From positions 74,794,106 through 74,858,105 of the forward strand of contig OY755243.1 of the NCBI GenBank assembly GCA_963576725.1: 64,000 bases of DNA, in the 5' to 3' direction. The DNA comes from Azorinus chamasolen. Its lineage: Eukaryota; Mollusca; Bivalvia; Cardiida; Solecurtidae. A program made the position numbers and the translations under genes. The number at the start of each line of letters is the position of its first letter. Position 1 is the first letter of the stretch. Below the pieces are notes generated by a model. It had not been told where the DNA came from, searched no databases, and was given only the letters and a program-made list of their open reading frames with translations. Positions 41,653 through 52,319 of this stretch are shown one piece after another.

Positions 41653-41901
41653 TTAACCCTTTCCATTATTTAAGCGCTTTTAGACGCATCTGCAAACAGA
41701 GTAGACCAAGATCAGACGGCTCCTATATGAGCCGTCTGATCAGGGTCTGCTCTGTTTGCTTATGGTGCAATATAGATCTTATTCTACATCTTCTGGTTGA
41801 GCCAAAATGTCCTGTGTCAATATGCTATTGTAAAAAATAATCTTATTAATATCCATGACGTCATTATTTCCTACATGAATATTCATCAGGGAAAGGGTTA
41901 A
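41653..41901 (+). mobile_element. Family A MITE, complete
   Basis: TTAA ends. Hairpin GCAAACAGAGTAGACCAAGA / GGGTCTGCTCTGTTTGC with apex GGCTCCTATATGAGCC. The tail is intact and serves as reference for the split copy at 9698. Confidence 0.9.
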
Positions 41902-42085
41902 GCAGAACAACGCCTAGTCTAGATACACCTTTATAAATAAGGTAGACTTAGGTCAGACTCCTCTGTGTTTGTTTATTTTATAATATAGACTATGCTATTA
42001 CAGTATCTTCCACGGGCTAAAACGTCTCTTTTGATGTGCCGCAATATAATTGCAGTCAATTATATGAATATTTATGAAGGATAGT
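41902..42085 (+). mobile_element. Degenerate A/D-type MITE
   Basis: Hints are ATACACCTTTATAAATAAGG with TAGACTTAGGTCAGAC, CTGTGTTTGTTTAT and a tail with GAATATTTATGAAGGATAG. It abuts the previous copy. Confidence 0.4.
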
Positions 42086-42229
42086 TGCCCTGTTACTTGA
42101 TTGTGCATTTCTTATTAGTCATGTTCGGTTTCTAGGTTTTAGGTTTGACCGATCTTAAATATCAGATATACCTTTGCGCAGACGAAGAATCCAAATATCT
42201 TGAATGAAAGTGCAAGTGTCAACGATCTA

Positions 42230-42262
42230 TATTAGAATTACAGTTTAGAGGGGTTTTACTGT
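42230..42262. mobile_element. Solo right end of a family F MITE
   Basis: ACAGTTTAGAGGGGTTTTAC and TG plus TA with no left half within 300 bp. Confidence 0.5.
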
Positions 42263-42709
42263 ATAAGAAAAACGTATGAATGACTATAATTGTCACCACT
42301 TGCCATTAAAAAGGATTGTTTCTATGAAATAAAAACATAGTCAAGTCTGGCAGGAAAAGTCACACACAAGACGCAACCATTACCAAAGTATTAGACGTAG
42401 ACAAGCACACACGATGACGATGATTCATGGTAAATGTACGCACTACTAATATTGATTATTTCGAATGAGGTTTCTCTGCCAATCCATCAGCGTTGACTGT
42501 CCAGTTGAGTATCAACTGTCAGTACTGTTCTCTTGACAAACCAACCTTTGTATTGATTTAAACAAAAATATGTATAACAACATCAATTCTTTCATAGTGC
42601 TTGTAGTATGTCTCATCGGGACATATTAATGACATTGACCTTTGGATTAATAATGCGAGTGTTGTATGGTCATCAATGTATGGTTTTACAAGATCCCACT
42701 AATCACGAT
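42263..42709. other. No feature recognised
   Basis: About 450 bp of unassigned sequence. Confidence 0.45.
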
Positions 42710-42870
42710 TGCGCGATTATTCGAACCCTAAAACTCGATTATTCGAACACTAAAATACGTATTTATCTTTAACACAGGACTGGTGGCAGCTTAATGCAAG
42801 GTTAAACATCAGCAGAACGTTCTAGGAGCTTTCTGCATGACTTTCACCCTGCATTAAACAGACAACTGTC
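42710..42870. mobile_element. Degenerate family F3 MITE
   Basis: GCGATTATTCGAACCCTAAA with CTCGATTATTCGAACAC, then GGTGGCAGCTTAATGCAAGG and GGAGCTTTCTGCATGACTTT. Confidence 0.55.
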
Positions 42871-42914
42871 TATAAAGCCACCAATTCTTCATTACTATCA
42901 TTTTGAAGCATCAT

Positions 42915-43050
42915 ACAGAGCTACAGATAAGAGTGCTTACCAAAATACTAAAATCTTCAGTTCTCCTCTTCGAGACGATTCTAAAGAGTGGTAGCAGCAT
43001 AGGGTTTGGTGAAGAAATAAAGGACTTGTTCTTAAAAATGTTTGAATTTG
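42915..43050. mobile_element. Degenerate family J MITE, inverted
   Basis: CAGAGCTACAGATAAGAGTG is the terminus. AAATCTTCAGTTCTCCTC and AGGGTTTGGTGAAGAAAT are inner landmarks. Confidence 0.5.
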
Positions 43051-43359
43051 CATATAGCCTAGGCGGGATTTGGAAAATTCTGACACCAGTAGGCATTTCA
43101 TGTTAAAAGTTGGCAAACAGTTGTAAACATTTTTGTATTGAAAACTGATTTAGACAGATAAATGGAACTCAGATATTTATTTCTTTGCATTGCTTCTAAA
43201 TTGCTCTATCATATTTTGTTTAGCTCAATCATATCCGAAACAGGCTATGTTTTCATGGGATATTGAGTGGGCGGGGGAACAGCAGAAGGCACCTAAGATG
43301 GTTTAGAAATCCGAGAAATAGTAAATTGCATTTCTCCATAATCATCTTCATATTCAATA

Positions 43360-43645
43360 ATCGCAATAAAACTCAAATAAACCCATCTGTTAGAATTATA
43401 TACACCAACATTAATGGAGAGAAATGGTGTTACTGGTAGTATTCCTGAAATACATTTTATTTATATACTATAATATTGAGCAATAAAGCTCCAATAAGCC
43501 CATATGTTTGAATCATATACACTAAACATTATTGGAGAGCAACCTTCTGACTGGTAGCAGCTTGTTTATATTAAATTAAATGTTAAATTAAATTAAATAT
43601 ATTAAATCCATATACTATAACGCAGAGCAATAAAACTCATAAAAT
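43360..43645 (+). repeat. Tandem array, two and a half 120-140 bp units
   Basis: CAATAAAACTCAAATAAACC / CAATAAAGCTCCAATAAGCC / CAATAAAACTCATAAAATC mark unit starts near 43371, 43482 and 43629. TATACACCAACATTAATGG and TATACACTAAACATTATTGG are equivalent positions in the first two units. Confidence 0.7.
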
Positions 43646-43740
43646 CTGTTTCACGCTTGTGCAAACAGAGTAGACCGATATCAGAACATAATGTAGGAGT
43701 CATCTGATCAGGGTTTTCTCTGTTTGCTCATGAAATTATA
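43640..43740 (+). mobile_element. Family A fragment
   Basis: TTTCACGCTTGTGCAAACAG, AGTAGACCGATATCAGA and GATCAGGGTTTTCTCTGTTT are A hairpin arms. The apex is damaged. Confidence 0.5.
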
Positions 43741-43980
43741 AGAGATCTGAATTTACAGTTTCAACTAATACACATACGGTATGTCATTATACGAATTCAG
43801 AAATGTTCAGATATCCTACATGGATGCTCTACATGGAAATGAATAACTATTTGGATTCTGTCTGATTACATGCAATGTGTTCATGCAGTTTGAATCCAGA
43901 TCAAACGCCATAAATATTGGGTCTGATCCTAGGTCCAAACTACTAGTCACTTTACTTCTGCAATTGTTAAGTTATTATTA

Positions 43981-44120
43981 TACGTATGTTGAACCGCAAA
44001 TTTCACGCCACCCATTTTTACACGTGTGAAATTTGCGGCCCCAATTTTCACATAATTTATGAAAATTGCGTTCTGCCCCTATACCCCCCTTCAAAGCCCG
44101 ACGCATTTTTCACGTATGTG
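43981..44120 (+). repeat. Left terminal inverted repeat of the 9.7-kb segment
   Basis: It includes nested palindromes built from the phrase TTTTTCACACGTGTGAAA and AAATTTGCGGCCCC. Similarity to the right end fades after about 130 bp. Confidence 0.7.
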
Positions 44121-44429
44121 AAAAATGCGTCGAGACGATGTGCTGAATTATTCACTTCAAAACACGCGACGCATTTTTCACACGTGAGAATATATTGAAG
44201 TTGACCAATTTATTTGGTCATTTCGGTTATAGACCAAGGGCGCAGGAATCGAAATGCCAGATTTGTATTACAACTCAGAAGTTGATTTGGGTGCTTACTC
44301 AACATACTTATTTGATTAAAATATAATTATGGGTCACGTGGGTAAAAAGTATTTGGAGTTCCTTGTTAATCCTTAAGCGTCCACATATTTGATATGCATT
44401 ATGATTGTGTCTGCATTTTATGTCCCCGT

Positions 44430-44967
44430 GTTGCGGCACGTCTTGTTGCCGCTGTACATAGTGTCGCCGGCGACCATCTCTGCTGAAACAAATGGAATAT
44501 ATTGTCGCCGGCGTTAATATGTGCCGAAGTTTTCGGCACATATTAATGCTGAACTGCACAAATTGTCGCCGGTGACAATATGTGACGAAGGTTATGGTGC
44601 TGTTTAAGGGTATTTTTGCCGACAAAATGTAAAACGCCTTTAACGACGAACAAATTGATGACAGAGAACATACATATGGATAAAACAACAGACAAACAGC
44701 CGGACGGATATGTGATCCTGTCAAAACACAATACAGAGCTTTTGATTATCATTGGCGCAATTAAACTGTTGTGTCGTAAACCATCGAATACTATAATTTT
44801 GATTTCCCGACAAACGACAATATGACAGTGGCGTAACCCTTGGGCACGTATTGTCGCCGGTGCCGACAACTTCGGCACATACTGTCGCCGGCGACAATAT
44901 GTGCCGCTTGTTTTGACATACATTGTTGCCGGCGACGATATGTACACCGTCGACAACATGTGCTGCA
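44430..44967. repeat. Inverted repeat of GTCGCCGGCGAC motif clusters
   Basis: Two clusters (about 44430-44545 and 44850-44967) are inverse to each other. Both contain the palindrome TTGTCGCCGGCGACAATATG in variant forms and GTGCCGAAGTT with GTCGGCAC or TTCGGCAC. About 300 bp separate the arms. Overlapping frames of up to 142 codons on both strands follow from the inverted structure and are not convincing genes. Confidence 0.75.
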
Positions 44968-45602
44968 ACACCCGGGATATCGAATATCTGGGATATTTTG
45001 TCCCAATCGGCTGCTAGTATGTCACCCTGGTCATAAATCTGGAACCGTTTGCATATTGGGAAAGACATTTCACAATACAAAACACCTTTGACCTTATGAC
45101 CTTCTCCTTGACCTTTGACTTACTATTTTAAAAACTTATTTTGACGATGAGGAGAAGGACCATTATAATTTGCGTATGTGATTTTTGATACACACCATTT
45201 GTAGGAATACAAAATATTTGACTTGCTGACCTCTGAATTGATCTTAAGCATACTTGAAAAACCTTACCACTAGCTTTCACTTCTCAACCATCGAAAATGG
45301 GGCTTTCAAACTTGGCACGTATCTTCCTTGTTTCAAGACCGTTTTACAGTATGTAGCGTACATCGTGCGTATATCTATAGTGCGTGCATCGTATATCATG
45401 TGTATATCTTTCGTGCGGATATGTTGTACATCTCACGATTAATATTATGGGTACTATTTCCATTTTATGGGATATTTGATTAATACTTTTTGTACTATAT
45501 GTATTATCTAAAGAAAGAAAGAGTTGTTCTTTACTTAAGGTAATAGTAACGTAAGAAACCATTCATATCGTATCGTTTAGTGTGCGTATATGTATCGTAC
45601 GT

Positions 45603-45650
45603 GAATAGTATATTTATTTATTTATTTATTTATTTATTTATTCATGTATT
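45603..45650 (+). repeat. (TTTA)n microsatellite
   Basis: About ten TTTA units from 45611, ending TTCATGTATTTATTTCG. Confidence 0.9.
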
Positions 45651-45717
45651 TATTTCGCCACAGCACAACATTACAAAAAATATTATCTTCATTAATTCAT
45701 TAGTAAGACAGATTACT

Positions 45718-46275
45718 AAAAGCTACTCTACCGTAGACTGTCTAGTGTAGCAAACAAGACTTCGTACCTTGCATATTTAGGGGGTCAACCGGTCTATGAA
45801 ATATAACAAGATGTGTCATATATCAAAATGTTGGTCAGGGTCTGTAGACTATAAAAACGATGTTCGTTAATGCCAAAGTGATTGGAGTCGACAGAAATCC
45901 AAGATGGCATCCAAGATGGCCGCCAAAATTGCAAAAACAATAAAATTTATCCAATGCCTGCATTACTCCGGTATATTTACATATATGTAAACCAAATTTG
46001 TTTTGTTTTAAGCGTAAACAAACCTCCTTAAAGTTATTTACTGGCAACTGTTCATTAAAGTACAAGTTAAGGTCAATTTCAAGGTCAAGTTCAAGGTCAA
46101 TGGTCAAATTATTTAAAATATGGTCATTTAACAAGTTTTTTTAATGCGAAACATTCCTTACAAAAACAAAATACCATTTATTGTATACTAACACGTATTA
46201 TAAGGTATTAATTTTGAATGTTTAGCATTTTTCCTCAAATATATCTGGTTGCCATGGTGATGTCCAAGATTGCGG
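45718..46275 (+). repeat. Inner inverted arm, left
   Basis: AACCGGTCTATGAAATATAA, TCAAAATGTTGGTCAGG, AAATCCAAGATGGC, AAGGTCAA blocks and GGTTGCCATGG occur here in the same order as on the minus strand of 52320-52876. The arms are well diverged, so they are old. Confidence 0.75.
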
Positions 46276-46276
46276 A

Positions 46277-46702
46277 TCACATGTCTGTGGTGTGACTTTT
46301 TTCAGAATAAGTGAAACTGGTGGTGCCTGCTAAATAGACATCAAATGGAATTATTGTGACAATTTCCAATGGAAAAAAGCTGAATTTAGCCAAAATATTT
46401 TTTTCACTCTGAAGTAAGTTATATGTTTGAAAGAAATGCAAAGTTACTTGCCTTGTATATGATTTAGCACTATTTATGTAGTTTGCTTCAATGTAATCTG
46501 GTGAATAAATCGCAAGTAAGAACAAAAAAGGGACAGATTCTTCAGAGAAAATGACCAACAGGTGTGTATGAAAAGTTTCCTTTTCAAAGAAGTTAGATAA
46601 ATTCTGTTTTGCTTTCCTTTTAACAGTTATAACTGATACAGCTTGTAGATATATTCCTATATACAGCAACCAACAGTAAGATATAAGAGCTACACTGTCC
46701 AT
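46277..46702 (-). CDS. Unassigned 141-codon frame
   Basis: The frame is hydrophobic near its start (SYCWLLYIGIYLQAVSVITV, FLFLLAIYSP) and resembles no family I know. It begins just inside the left inner arm. AT-rich composition alone could leave a frame of this length open. I treat it as doubtful. Confidence 0.2.
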   Translation of the reverse strand: MDSVALISYCWLLYIGIYLQAVSVITVKRKAKQNLSNFFEKETFHTHLLVIFSEESVPFLFLLAIYSPDYIEANYINSAKSYTRQVTLHFFQTYNLLQSEKNILAKFSFFPLEIVTIIPFDVYLAGTTSFTYSEKSHTTDM

Positions 46703-46734
46703 TGGTTTATAGCCAATGCTACTTGATTTTACAT

Positions 46735-46865
46735 ACTAACGACAGTTTAGCTCTTAGTTCAATATGCGCAGATGTGCAGGCTGATCTGGATCTACACTTT
46801 TTGCAAATGACAACCGACAAATGATGTATGTGGCAGGATAGAAGTTCATCGTCATCATTAGTGTC
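46735..46865. mobile_element. Family N MITE, degenerate
   Basis: GACAGTTTAGCTCTTAGTTC / GGCTGATCTGGATCTACAC form the hairpin. GCGCAGATGTGCAGG is the loop. Confidence 0.5.
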
Positions 46866-46899
46866 TATAAACAGACTCAATAAAACCGAGTCTGCAATT

Positions 46900-46925
46900 T
46901 TCTGGGGGTGGGGGGGGGGGGGTAT
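46900..46925 (+). repeat. G-run (GGGGGTGG then 12 G)
   Basis: CTGGGGGTGGGGGGGGGGGG lies at 46901-46921. It could fold as a G-quadruplex and is prone to sequencing length error. Confidence 0.8.
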
Positions 46926-47218
46926 TGCTACTTTTGCTTTCTTGCTTTCGAAGGATCTCCCACTTTCAGGATAAATTTACTAAAAACTAGATATCAATTA
47001 TCCATCTCTAGCCGTGGATAATTACTAATTCCAACACACCTCGCGCACACATCTACATAAACAAAGAAGGGACGTATCTATGTTTGAATTCTCGATAAAA
47101 CACCGCACGCGCTGTAACGGCTTAACGTGACGTAATATGGCTTCGAAAATTCGTACGACAAGAAATGTAGTGCCGTTGTGGCGGTGCAAATTTTGTTAAA
47201 TTGAAGTGTTCGAATCGA

Positions 47219-47392
47219 AATAATAAATTTATACCAGTGTTTTATATGCAATCGAACACGGGTAGTCGTTGAGATGCTTATAATTAAATCACTCGGCCTA
47301 TCGGCCTCGTGATTTAATTACTACGCATCTCAACTCCTACCAGTGTTCGATTGCACGATAAAACACTGGTATGAATTTATTATTTCTTAAAT
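47219..47392. repeat. 170-bp palindrome
   Basis: AATAAATTTATACCAGTGTT, GCAATCGAACAC and GAGATGC on the left are inverted as GTGTTCGATTGC, AACACTGGTATGAATTTATT on the right. The centre GTGATTTAATTA / TAATTAAATCAC flanks CTCGGCCTATCGGCCTCG. Arms are about 75 bp with few mismatches. It may be a palindromic MITE of its own family. Confidence 0.8.
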
Positions 47393-47530
47393 CATATTGA
47401 TAGATCTACTAGATCTACCATTAGTTATTTTAATAGTTATTTTTAATTTTGAATATGTATACACTAGCTACATGTATTTTGTTCTTGATGATTAATGTTT
47501 TGAATGACTAATGGAATGCCCTGAATGAAT

Positions 47531-47665
47531 TAACCCTTTTGCCGTCACAGGCGACATTTGTCACATGCCAAATGCAGACAATGTAGCTCAATATCAGTAT
47601 GTGCATCTGGGCAGTCTGACCTTACAGCTACACTGTCCGCTGAAAGGTCAATAACACCAATGAAA
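47531..47665. mobile_element. Family N MITE with a TTAACCC end
   Basis: TTAACCCTTTTGCCGTCACA leads to GACAATGTAGCTCAATATCA / GGCAGTCTGACCTTACAGC / TACACTGTCCGCTGAAAGG. Confidence 0.5.
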
Positions 47666-47699
47666 TATTCTACATATTAGTAGACATCCAAGTACTTGC

Positions 47700-49285
47700 A
47701 TGCAGGAAGATTTTATCAAGACTTCAAGCATAGCATACAACCCCATCATTATGGTCATTCCTACAGACTGCAGAACTGTGTACACCACACTCTTCCGCGT
47801 CAAGGAAGGAAGTTATGAATTGTCTGGGGCAGTCATATGTACCGATTGTGTTCGGCATAAGCCTTCTAGCAAAGACACTGGAAATCGTTTGGTGCAGAAA
47901 GGATGAGTTACAAGGTGTTATATATTAAAGTATGCATGTCCTCGTGTCCGTGTTCGCAGGAATATGTCACCTCTATGATGATACTGGTCGTAAGCAGCTA
48001 TTGACAGATATAGATTTATATGCAACAGCCACAGTTTCTAATACACTGTCAGGTGAAGACTTTGACAGATAACTCACCGCATTCAAAATGATTGACGACG
48101 CCTTACATATCCGCCTTCTGGTCATCTGTGACGTGTGGTGTGAAGAAAACAACAAAAGTGTTCCTGATGTTGTGTATACGATGTTGTCACAGTAAAGAGC
48201 AGCATATGGTGACTTACACAATGGAGCCGACATGACAGACCTTTGCGACACTATCTCCCGCAATATAACGCCTTTATTGGATGAGTTCAGAATGACTGAC
48301 ATATCTCACCAGACAAAGTCTGTGAGGATTATCTCATGAGAGTGTACTGACCCTTCAAGATGTTCATTTCACCTATAAGAGACCATAACTGGACTATGCA
48401 TTAGCATGCCAAACTTATGCCCATACCTCTCTTGTTTGCCTCCAACAGATCTTCCTATGCAAAGTACATTACAGTCCAAGTGCTACAGATGAATAAATAA
48501 CACCTGACATGTGCATCAAAATCCCTTCAATGAAATCAAAGCAAGAGGAAACAGACACTCTAATTATTTTACATGCTAAATATAAGGCAGATAAAGGGTC
48601 TTCCTGTACAGTTGTTCAAACGCCAGACACAGATGTTTTTGTTTTGCTTCTGCATCATTACCAACAGGTTGTTCCGAAGCATATGTACATGTCAACTGGA
48701 CGAATTACTTCCATTACAGACATGAAACGATACATTCCAGTACACTCGCTGAGACATAAGCTGCCAGATGAACAGCAAAATGTCCTGCAGTTTATATTCT
48801 GACCGGCTGTGGCACAAGTAGTTTCTATGGCAAGGGAAAGAAAGGGAAAGAAAACTGAGTTCAAGCAGTTGATAAAGTATGCCAATAAGTACCAACAACT
48901 ACGAGACATGGGAGAACATAATTATGTGTTCACAAAACCACAGAAAATGGCTTGTATGCACTTTCTTGTGGACTTGTATGGAGGAGGTAATGTCGTTTCA
49001 CGCAGTCAGCTCAGATGCATAAGAGCATCCAAGAAATCTTCCACCAACTGAGGATAGTTTGCCACTGCCTACGCTGAGTCTACCAATTATGAATTTGGAA
49101 AACTGCCATAAATCCACTACATGACCTTCCTCCGGTCACAAGTTCTGGATACGAATTTGTAGATGGCTCTGGAATTCCACCCAAAGTAATGAAACAGTCC
49201 TTTGCAGCGCCGGAGCTAGTGAATGATATATGTGAATGTGACATCTGCAGTAAAACATGTAAATGTTTTCATAACCCGTAGTCAT
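47700..49285 (+). pseudogene. Decayed copy of a dispersed invertebrate protein family (EEADT/DTDV type), function unknown
   Basis: Pieces of one long protein lie in order across several frames. They are YNPIIMVIPTDCRTVYTTLF (47730-47790), HLYDDTGRKQLLTDIDLYAT (47968-48030), IDDALHIRLLVICDVWCEEN (48090-48150), DHNWTMH and FASNRSSYAKY (48380-48480), KQEETDTLIILHAKY with VVQTPDTDVFVLLLHH (48540-48660), then NLPPTEDSLPLP (49036-49072) and the end VNDICECDICSKTCKCF (49231-49280). I recognise this order (YTT..., LHL...YAK, HEEADT, DTDV, PPTEDSL, Cys-rich tail) from a many-copy family in molluscs and cnidarians, but I know no established function. In-frame stops (for example 48070, 48196) and frameshifts make it inactive. 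The same acidic-box region recurs at 55190-55520. Confidence 0.65.
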
Positions 49286-49365
49286 ATACAATGGCTTGTT
49301 CATGTACCGGCAATATGTAATCTGAGAACATAGTGTGTGTGAATGTGTATACACTTAGTCGGAGA

Positions 49366-49650
49366 GGTGATACGTTTATTTACACTGTTTGTTTTTTAGG
49401 GTGGGGATGGAATAAGTGTGAGGTTGGGCGCCCATAAACCGGTTTAACCCCCAGTGACTTTTGTCGCTGACCGTTCCAAGGCGGTACTTCCATCTTCCCC
49501 CTATTGTATGTTTGTTTTGTTTTTGTGCGTCTCTTGATGTTTTTATAGTTATGTACATTTGCTGATCCCTTGTGTTGCTGTTCGGGCGACTGTTTGTTCT
49601 GTTTGTGGTGTTTCCTGCATGACTCATTTTTGTACTTTTACTTCATCTAT
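49366..49650 (+). mobile_element. Solo 3' end of the Penelope-like element
   Basis: ACGTTTATTTACACTGTTTG, GTGAGGTTGGGCGCCCATAA, ACCGGTTTAACCCCCAGTG and GCTGACCGTTCCAAGGCGGT match 59307-59430 after the Penelope-like coding region. It ends around TTTGTACTTTTACTTC. Confidence 0.75.
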
Positions 49651-49689
49651 GTACAGTCATAATTTGGACAGTTCTGAAAATGAAAACTA

Positions 49690-49945
49690 AACTTTGGAGA
49701 ATAAAGAGCATATGTGGGCCGCGTCATGCGAAACTTGGCCTTAGATACATAAACAACGTACCTCAATATCAGCTTTCGCATGTGTGCATCCTGGTGTGAG
49801 AGCTTCGCTGTCCGATGATATGTCAATAAGACCTAATTTCACAGACTAACGGACAGTGCAGCTCTCAGATCAGACTGTGGATGCACAGGCTTATCTTGAA
49901 CTACACTGTCCGCTTATGTCCAAAGGCCCCTTTCCATGTGATCCG
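49690..49945. mobile_element. Family N MITE, best copy
   Basis: GTGGGCCGCGTCATGCGAAA at the left and GGACAGTGCAGCTCTCAGAT / GGCTTATCTTGAACTACACT with GTCCGCTTATGTCC at the right. The hairpin loop is GACTGTGGATGCACA. Confidence 0.6.
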
Positions 49946-50221
49946 TCACATATTATATTCATCATTGTGAAAGTATGTTAATCAGTTTCCATGACAGTAG
50001 AAATTGTTTAAATCATACTCCTGATTCAAATCAGAGCAAAACAAATACTCAATACTCAATGAGTCTCTAATGGTATGCTGGTTTTGACACTTTACAAGTT
50101 TGATGTTGCAATCGAAGCTTGTTCTTATCTGATACAGTATATTGTGCTATATGTGACACGCCAGCGTTGGAATTATGTGTCTTATTGCATATGCGGAAAG
50201 TTGCTCCAGATCAGCCTGCAC

Positions 50222-51604
50222 TAGTGCTGAAACGATTATCCGGTTAACCGTTGCCGATTACGAAATGGCGTTTAACCGGTTACAAAATCCGTAACCGGTT
50301 AACCGGACTGGTAACTTCCCTTAGTTCGTCAGCAGAGTGTTAATTTAAAGGTTACAGCGGTAATATAAATTTGGTTTCATGTTCAATAAAACCTTTGAAG
50401 TATATGCATTTCAAAACTATTTGCTGATTGTTCTATTTAGCACATCAAACCGATCGATTTTCTTCTTCACTATGGTTATTTGTCATCTTTTCAAAAGTCG
50501 TTGGTCTGAAAGATTTCGAGTGAATTGTGATGAAACTATCAGCTTAACTTGATTATGATACGACATTATTATGATAAAATATGTCATCAAAGTTCAATTT
50601 AATTTCTTAAGTTTGAAGTCACGCTCGGTTTATGCACAAAACTAGCTTGAGAGCTTCCCGCAATATAGTATCTGCGGCCATGCCAACTGTACTGTATTCC
50701 CAGCTGATAGTTGTAAACTATGGCAGAAAGGCACGTGGAATTTGAACAAGTTTTATCCAAGGTTCAAAACACTTTATTAGTAACGTATACACTGACATGT
50801 TTATTGTTACATGATACAATTAATTGTATGAGCAAGCTTACACATATCAACAAAGTACATGTATGTGTACCTGCAAATTTAAAGACATTGGTATAACGAA
50901 AGAGAAGATATTTCTTTTTTTCTAAATCTTGACAAATTTTGAGGCTGGGCATTACAATAAGTATGATTGAGGAGTAGTATAAATTGCATGTATATACATC
51001 AAAATAAAGAGAGAAAGAAAGAACGAATGAAATACAGAAAAAAGAAAGAAAGAGGGAAGGAAAGAAAGGGAAAAACCAATCTGGAACGGTTATGCATTGA
51101 ACAATATGAAACATGCTAAGGGTGTTGCAAAATTATTCAACTGTTTGATAGATGAGATAACTTAATACATGTTTTACCGTTGTCTTCTTTTTCTTTTCCT
51201 TTTTTGCATACCACGTAGCAAATGCTCTGACTGTCGATACCCAATTGTGTTTTCCTAATTGCATATCAGCTAAAAGAGCCTGATATACATAATTATCACA
51301 AGATAAAATCTTAGCCCAGTATCTACATATATATAGATTGAACATCTGTGGCATTTCTTGTGCGCAGAAATATGTCAATACTAGCACCCAGGTAACTATC
51401 GCGAGCATATATCAATAATAACAATGACCCTTCTCATTACTCTTTCATTATAATTATGTTGATATATGCAGTCGCATTTAGTATAAAGATTTACGGTGTA
51501 TCCAGGTTTGAATGATTGTGTGACAAAGTTCTAATTAATCGGTTAATGACAGTTAATACTCCTGATTAAACGGTTACAAATATCCAGGAACCGTTTCAGC
51601 ACTA
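50222..51604. mobile_element. Non-autonomous hAT element with perfect 8-bp target duplication
   Basis: Ends TAGTGCTGAAACG and CGTTTCAGCACTA are inverted repeats of the hAT form. GCCTGCAC stands immediately outside both ends (50214-50221 and 51605-51612). The subterminal text ATTATCCGGTTAACCG and ACCGGTTAACCGG repeats inside the left end. At 1,383 bp it is too short for a full transposase, and I see none. Confidence 0.88.
51133..51408 (-). pseudogene. Possible LINE C-terminal fragment inside the hAT element
   Basis: The frame contains RYWAKILSCDNYVYQALLAD and GKHNWVSTVRAFATWYAKK. The spacing YW-(K/R)-L ... NWV-(S/T)-x-(V/I)-(R/K) is like the post-polymerase region of the minus-strand LINE at 15.9-16.6 kb. 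The match is short and may be coincidental. Confidence 0.3.
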
Positions 51605-51654
51605 GCCTGCACATATGCACAGCCTGACCTTAGAACTACACTTTTTAAGTAAGT

Positions 51655-51750
51655 GTAACCCTATTGTACAGAAAAATGGACAATGAAGCTCTCTGGTCAG
51701 ACTCTCCGTATGCGCAGACTGATCTTGAGCTTCATTTAACAATGAAGAAA
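51655..51750. mobile_element. Family N fragment
   Basis: GTAACCCTATTGTACAG, GACAATGAAGCTCTCTGGTC / GCAGACTGATCTTGAGCTTC. Confidence 0.5.
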
Positions 51751-52319
51751 ATATTCCAAAATAAGGAATTAATATAATACATAAATACTTAAAATGCTCT
51801 GATCTAATATTTCGACCACTAAGGGCCTTTTTCAAAGATTATCATGTCAAAATACACGTCACATTTTTGTTACATGCATTCAGCCATAAAATCAAAGAGA
51901 ATAAAGCTTCATTTAACATATATGCAATAAGACACACGATGTAATGGCACGTCAAATATTTTTGAAATGATGAATAAAAATTGATATATTACTATATACA
52001 TGTATGTATGTATGTACTATATCTACTGGATAAGGATGTTAAAATTGAAAGACCAAACATCGCTAAACATTTTGATGTACCACTCTTTTTTATCAAATAT
52101 CTCTTAATTGAATGAATTGGAAACAATAACATTTTGTCAGATGTCAAATGTTGATACAGTTGGACCTTTGACCTTGAACTTAACCTTGATTTCTATAAAC
52201 TAAATTTAATTCAAGTTAATCAAGTCAAGAATATTTAATGTTTAGTTAAAATCAAAAAATATTTGGTGTCAGTAGGTACAAATATAACAAATTTATTTAG
52301 CAAATAATGATGTTTGTTT

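Larger units (their letters stand above)
50165..51665. mobile_element. Family N MITE split by a hAT element
   Basis: CGTTGGAATTATGTGTCTTA, GCATATGCGG and TCCAGATCAGCCTGCAC run up to the hAT element. ATATGCACAGCCTGACC and GAACTACACTTTTTAAGT follow it. Removing the hAT and one GCCTGCAC restores an N hairpin. Confidence 0.65.

Noticed and set aside
44308..45091. Overlapping frames of 69-142 codons on both strands
   Set aside because: They reflect inverted GTCGCCGGCGAC clusters with few stop codons. No frame is favoured.
47973..48302. 109-codon minus-strand frame
   Set aside because: The plus strand over the same bases matches the EEADT/DTDV protein family in order, so the minus frame is its shadow.
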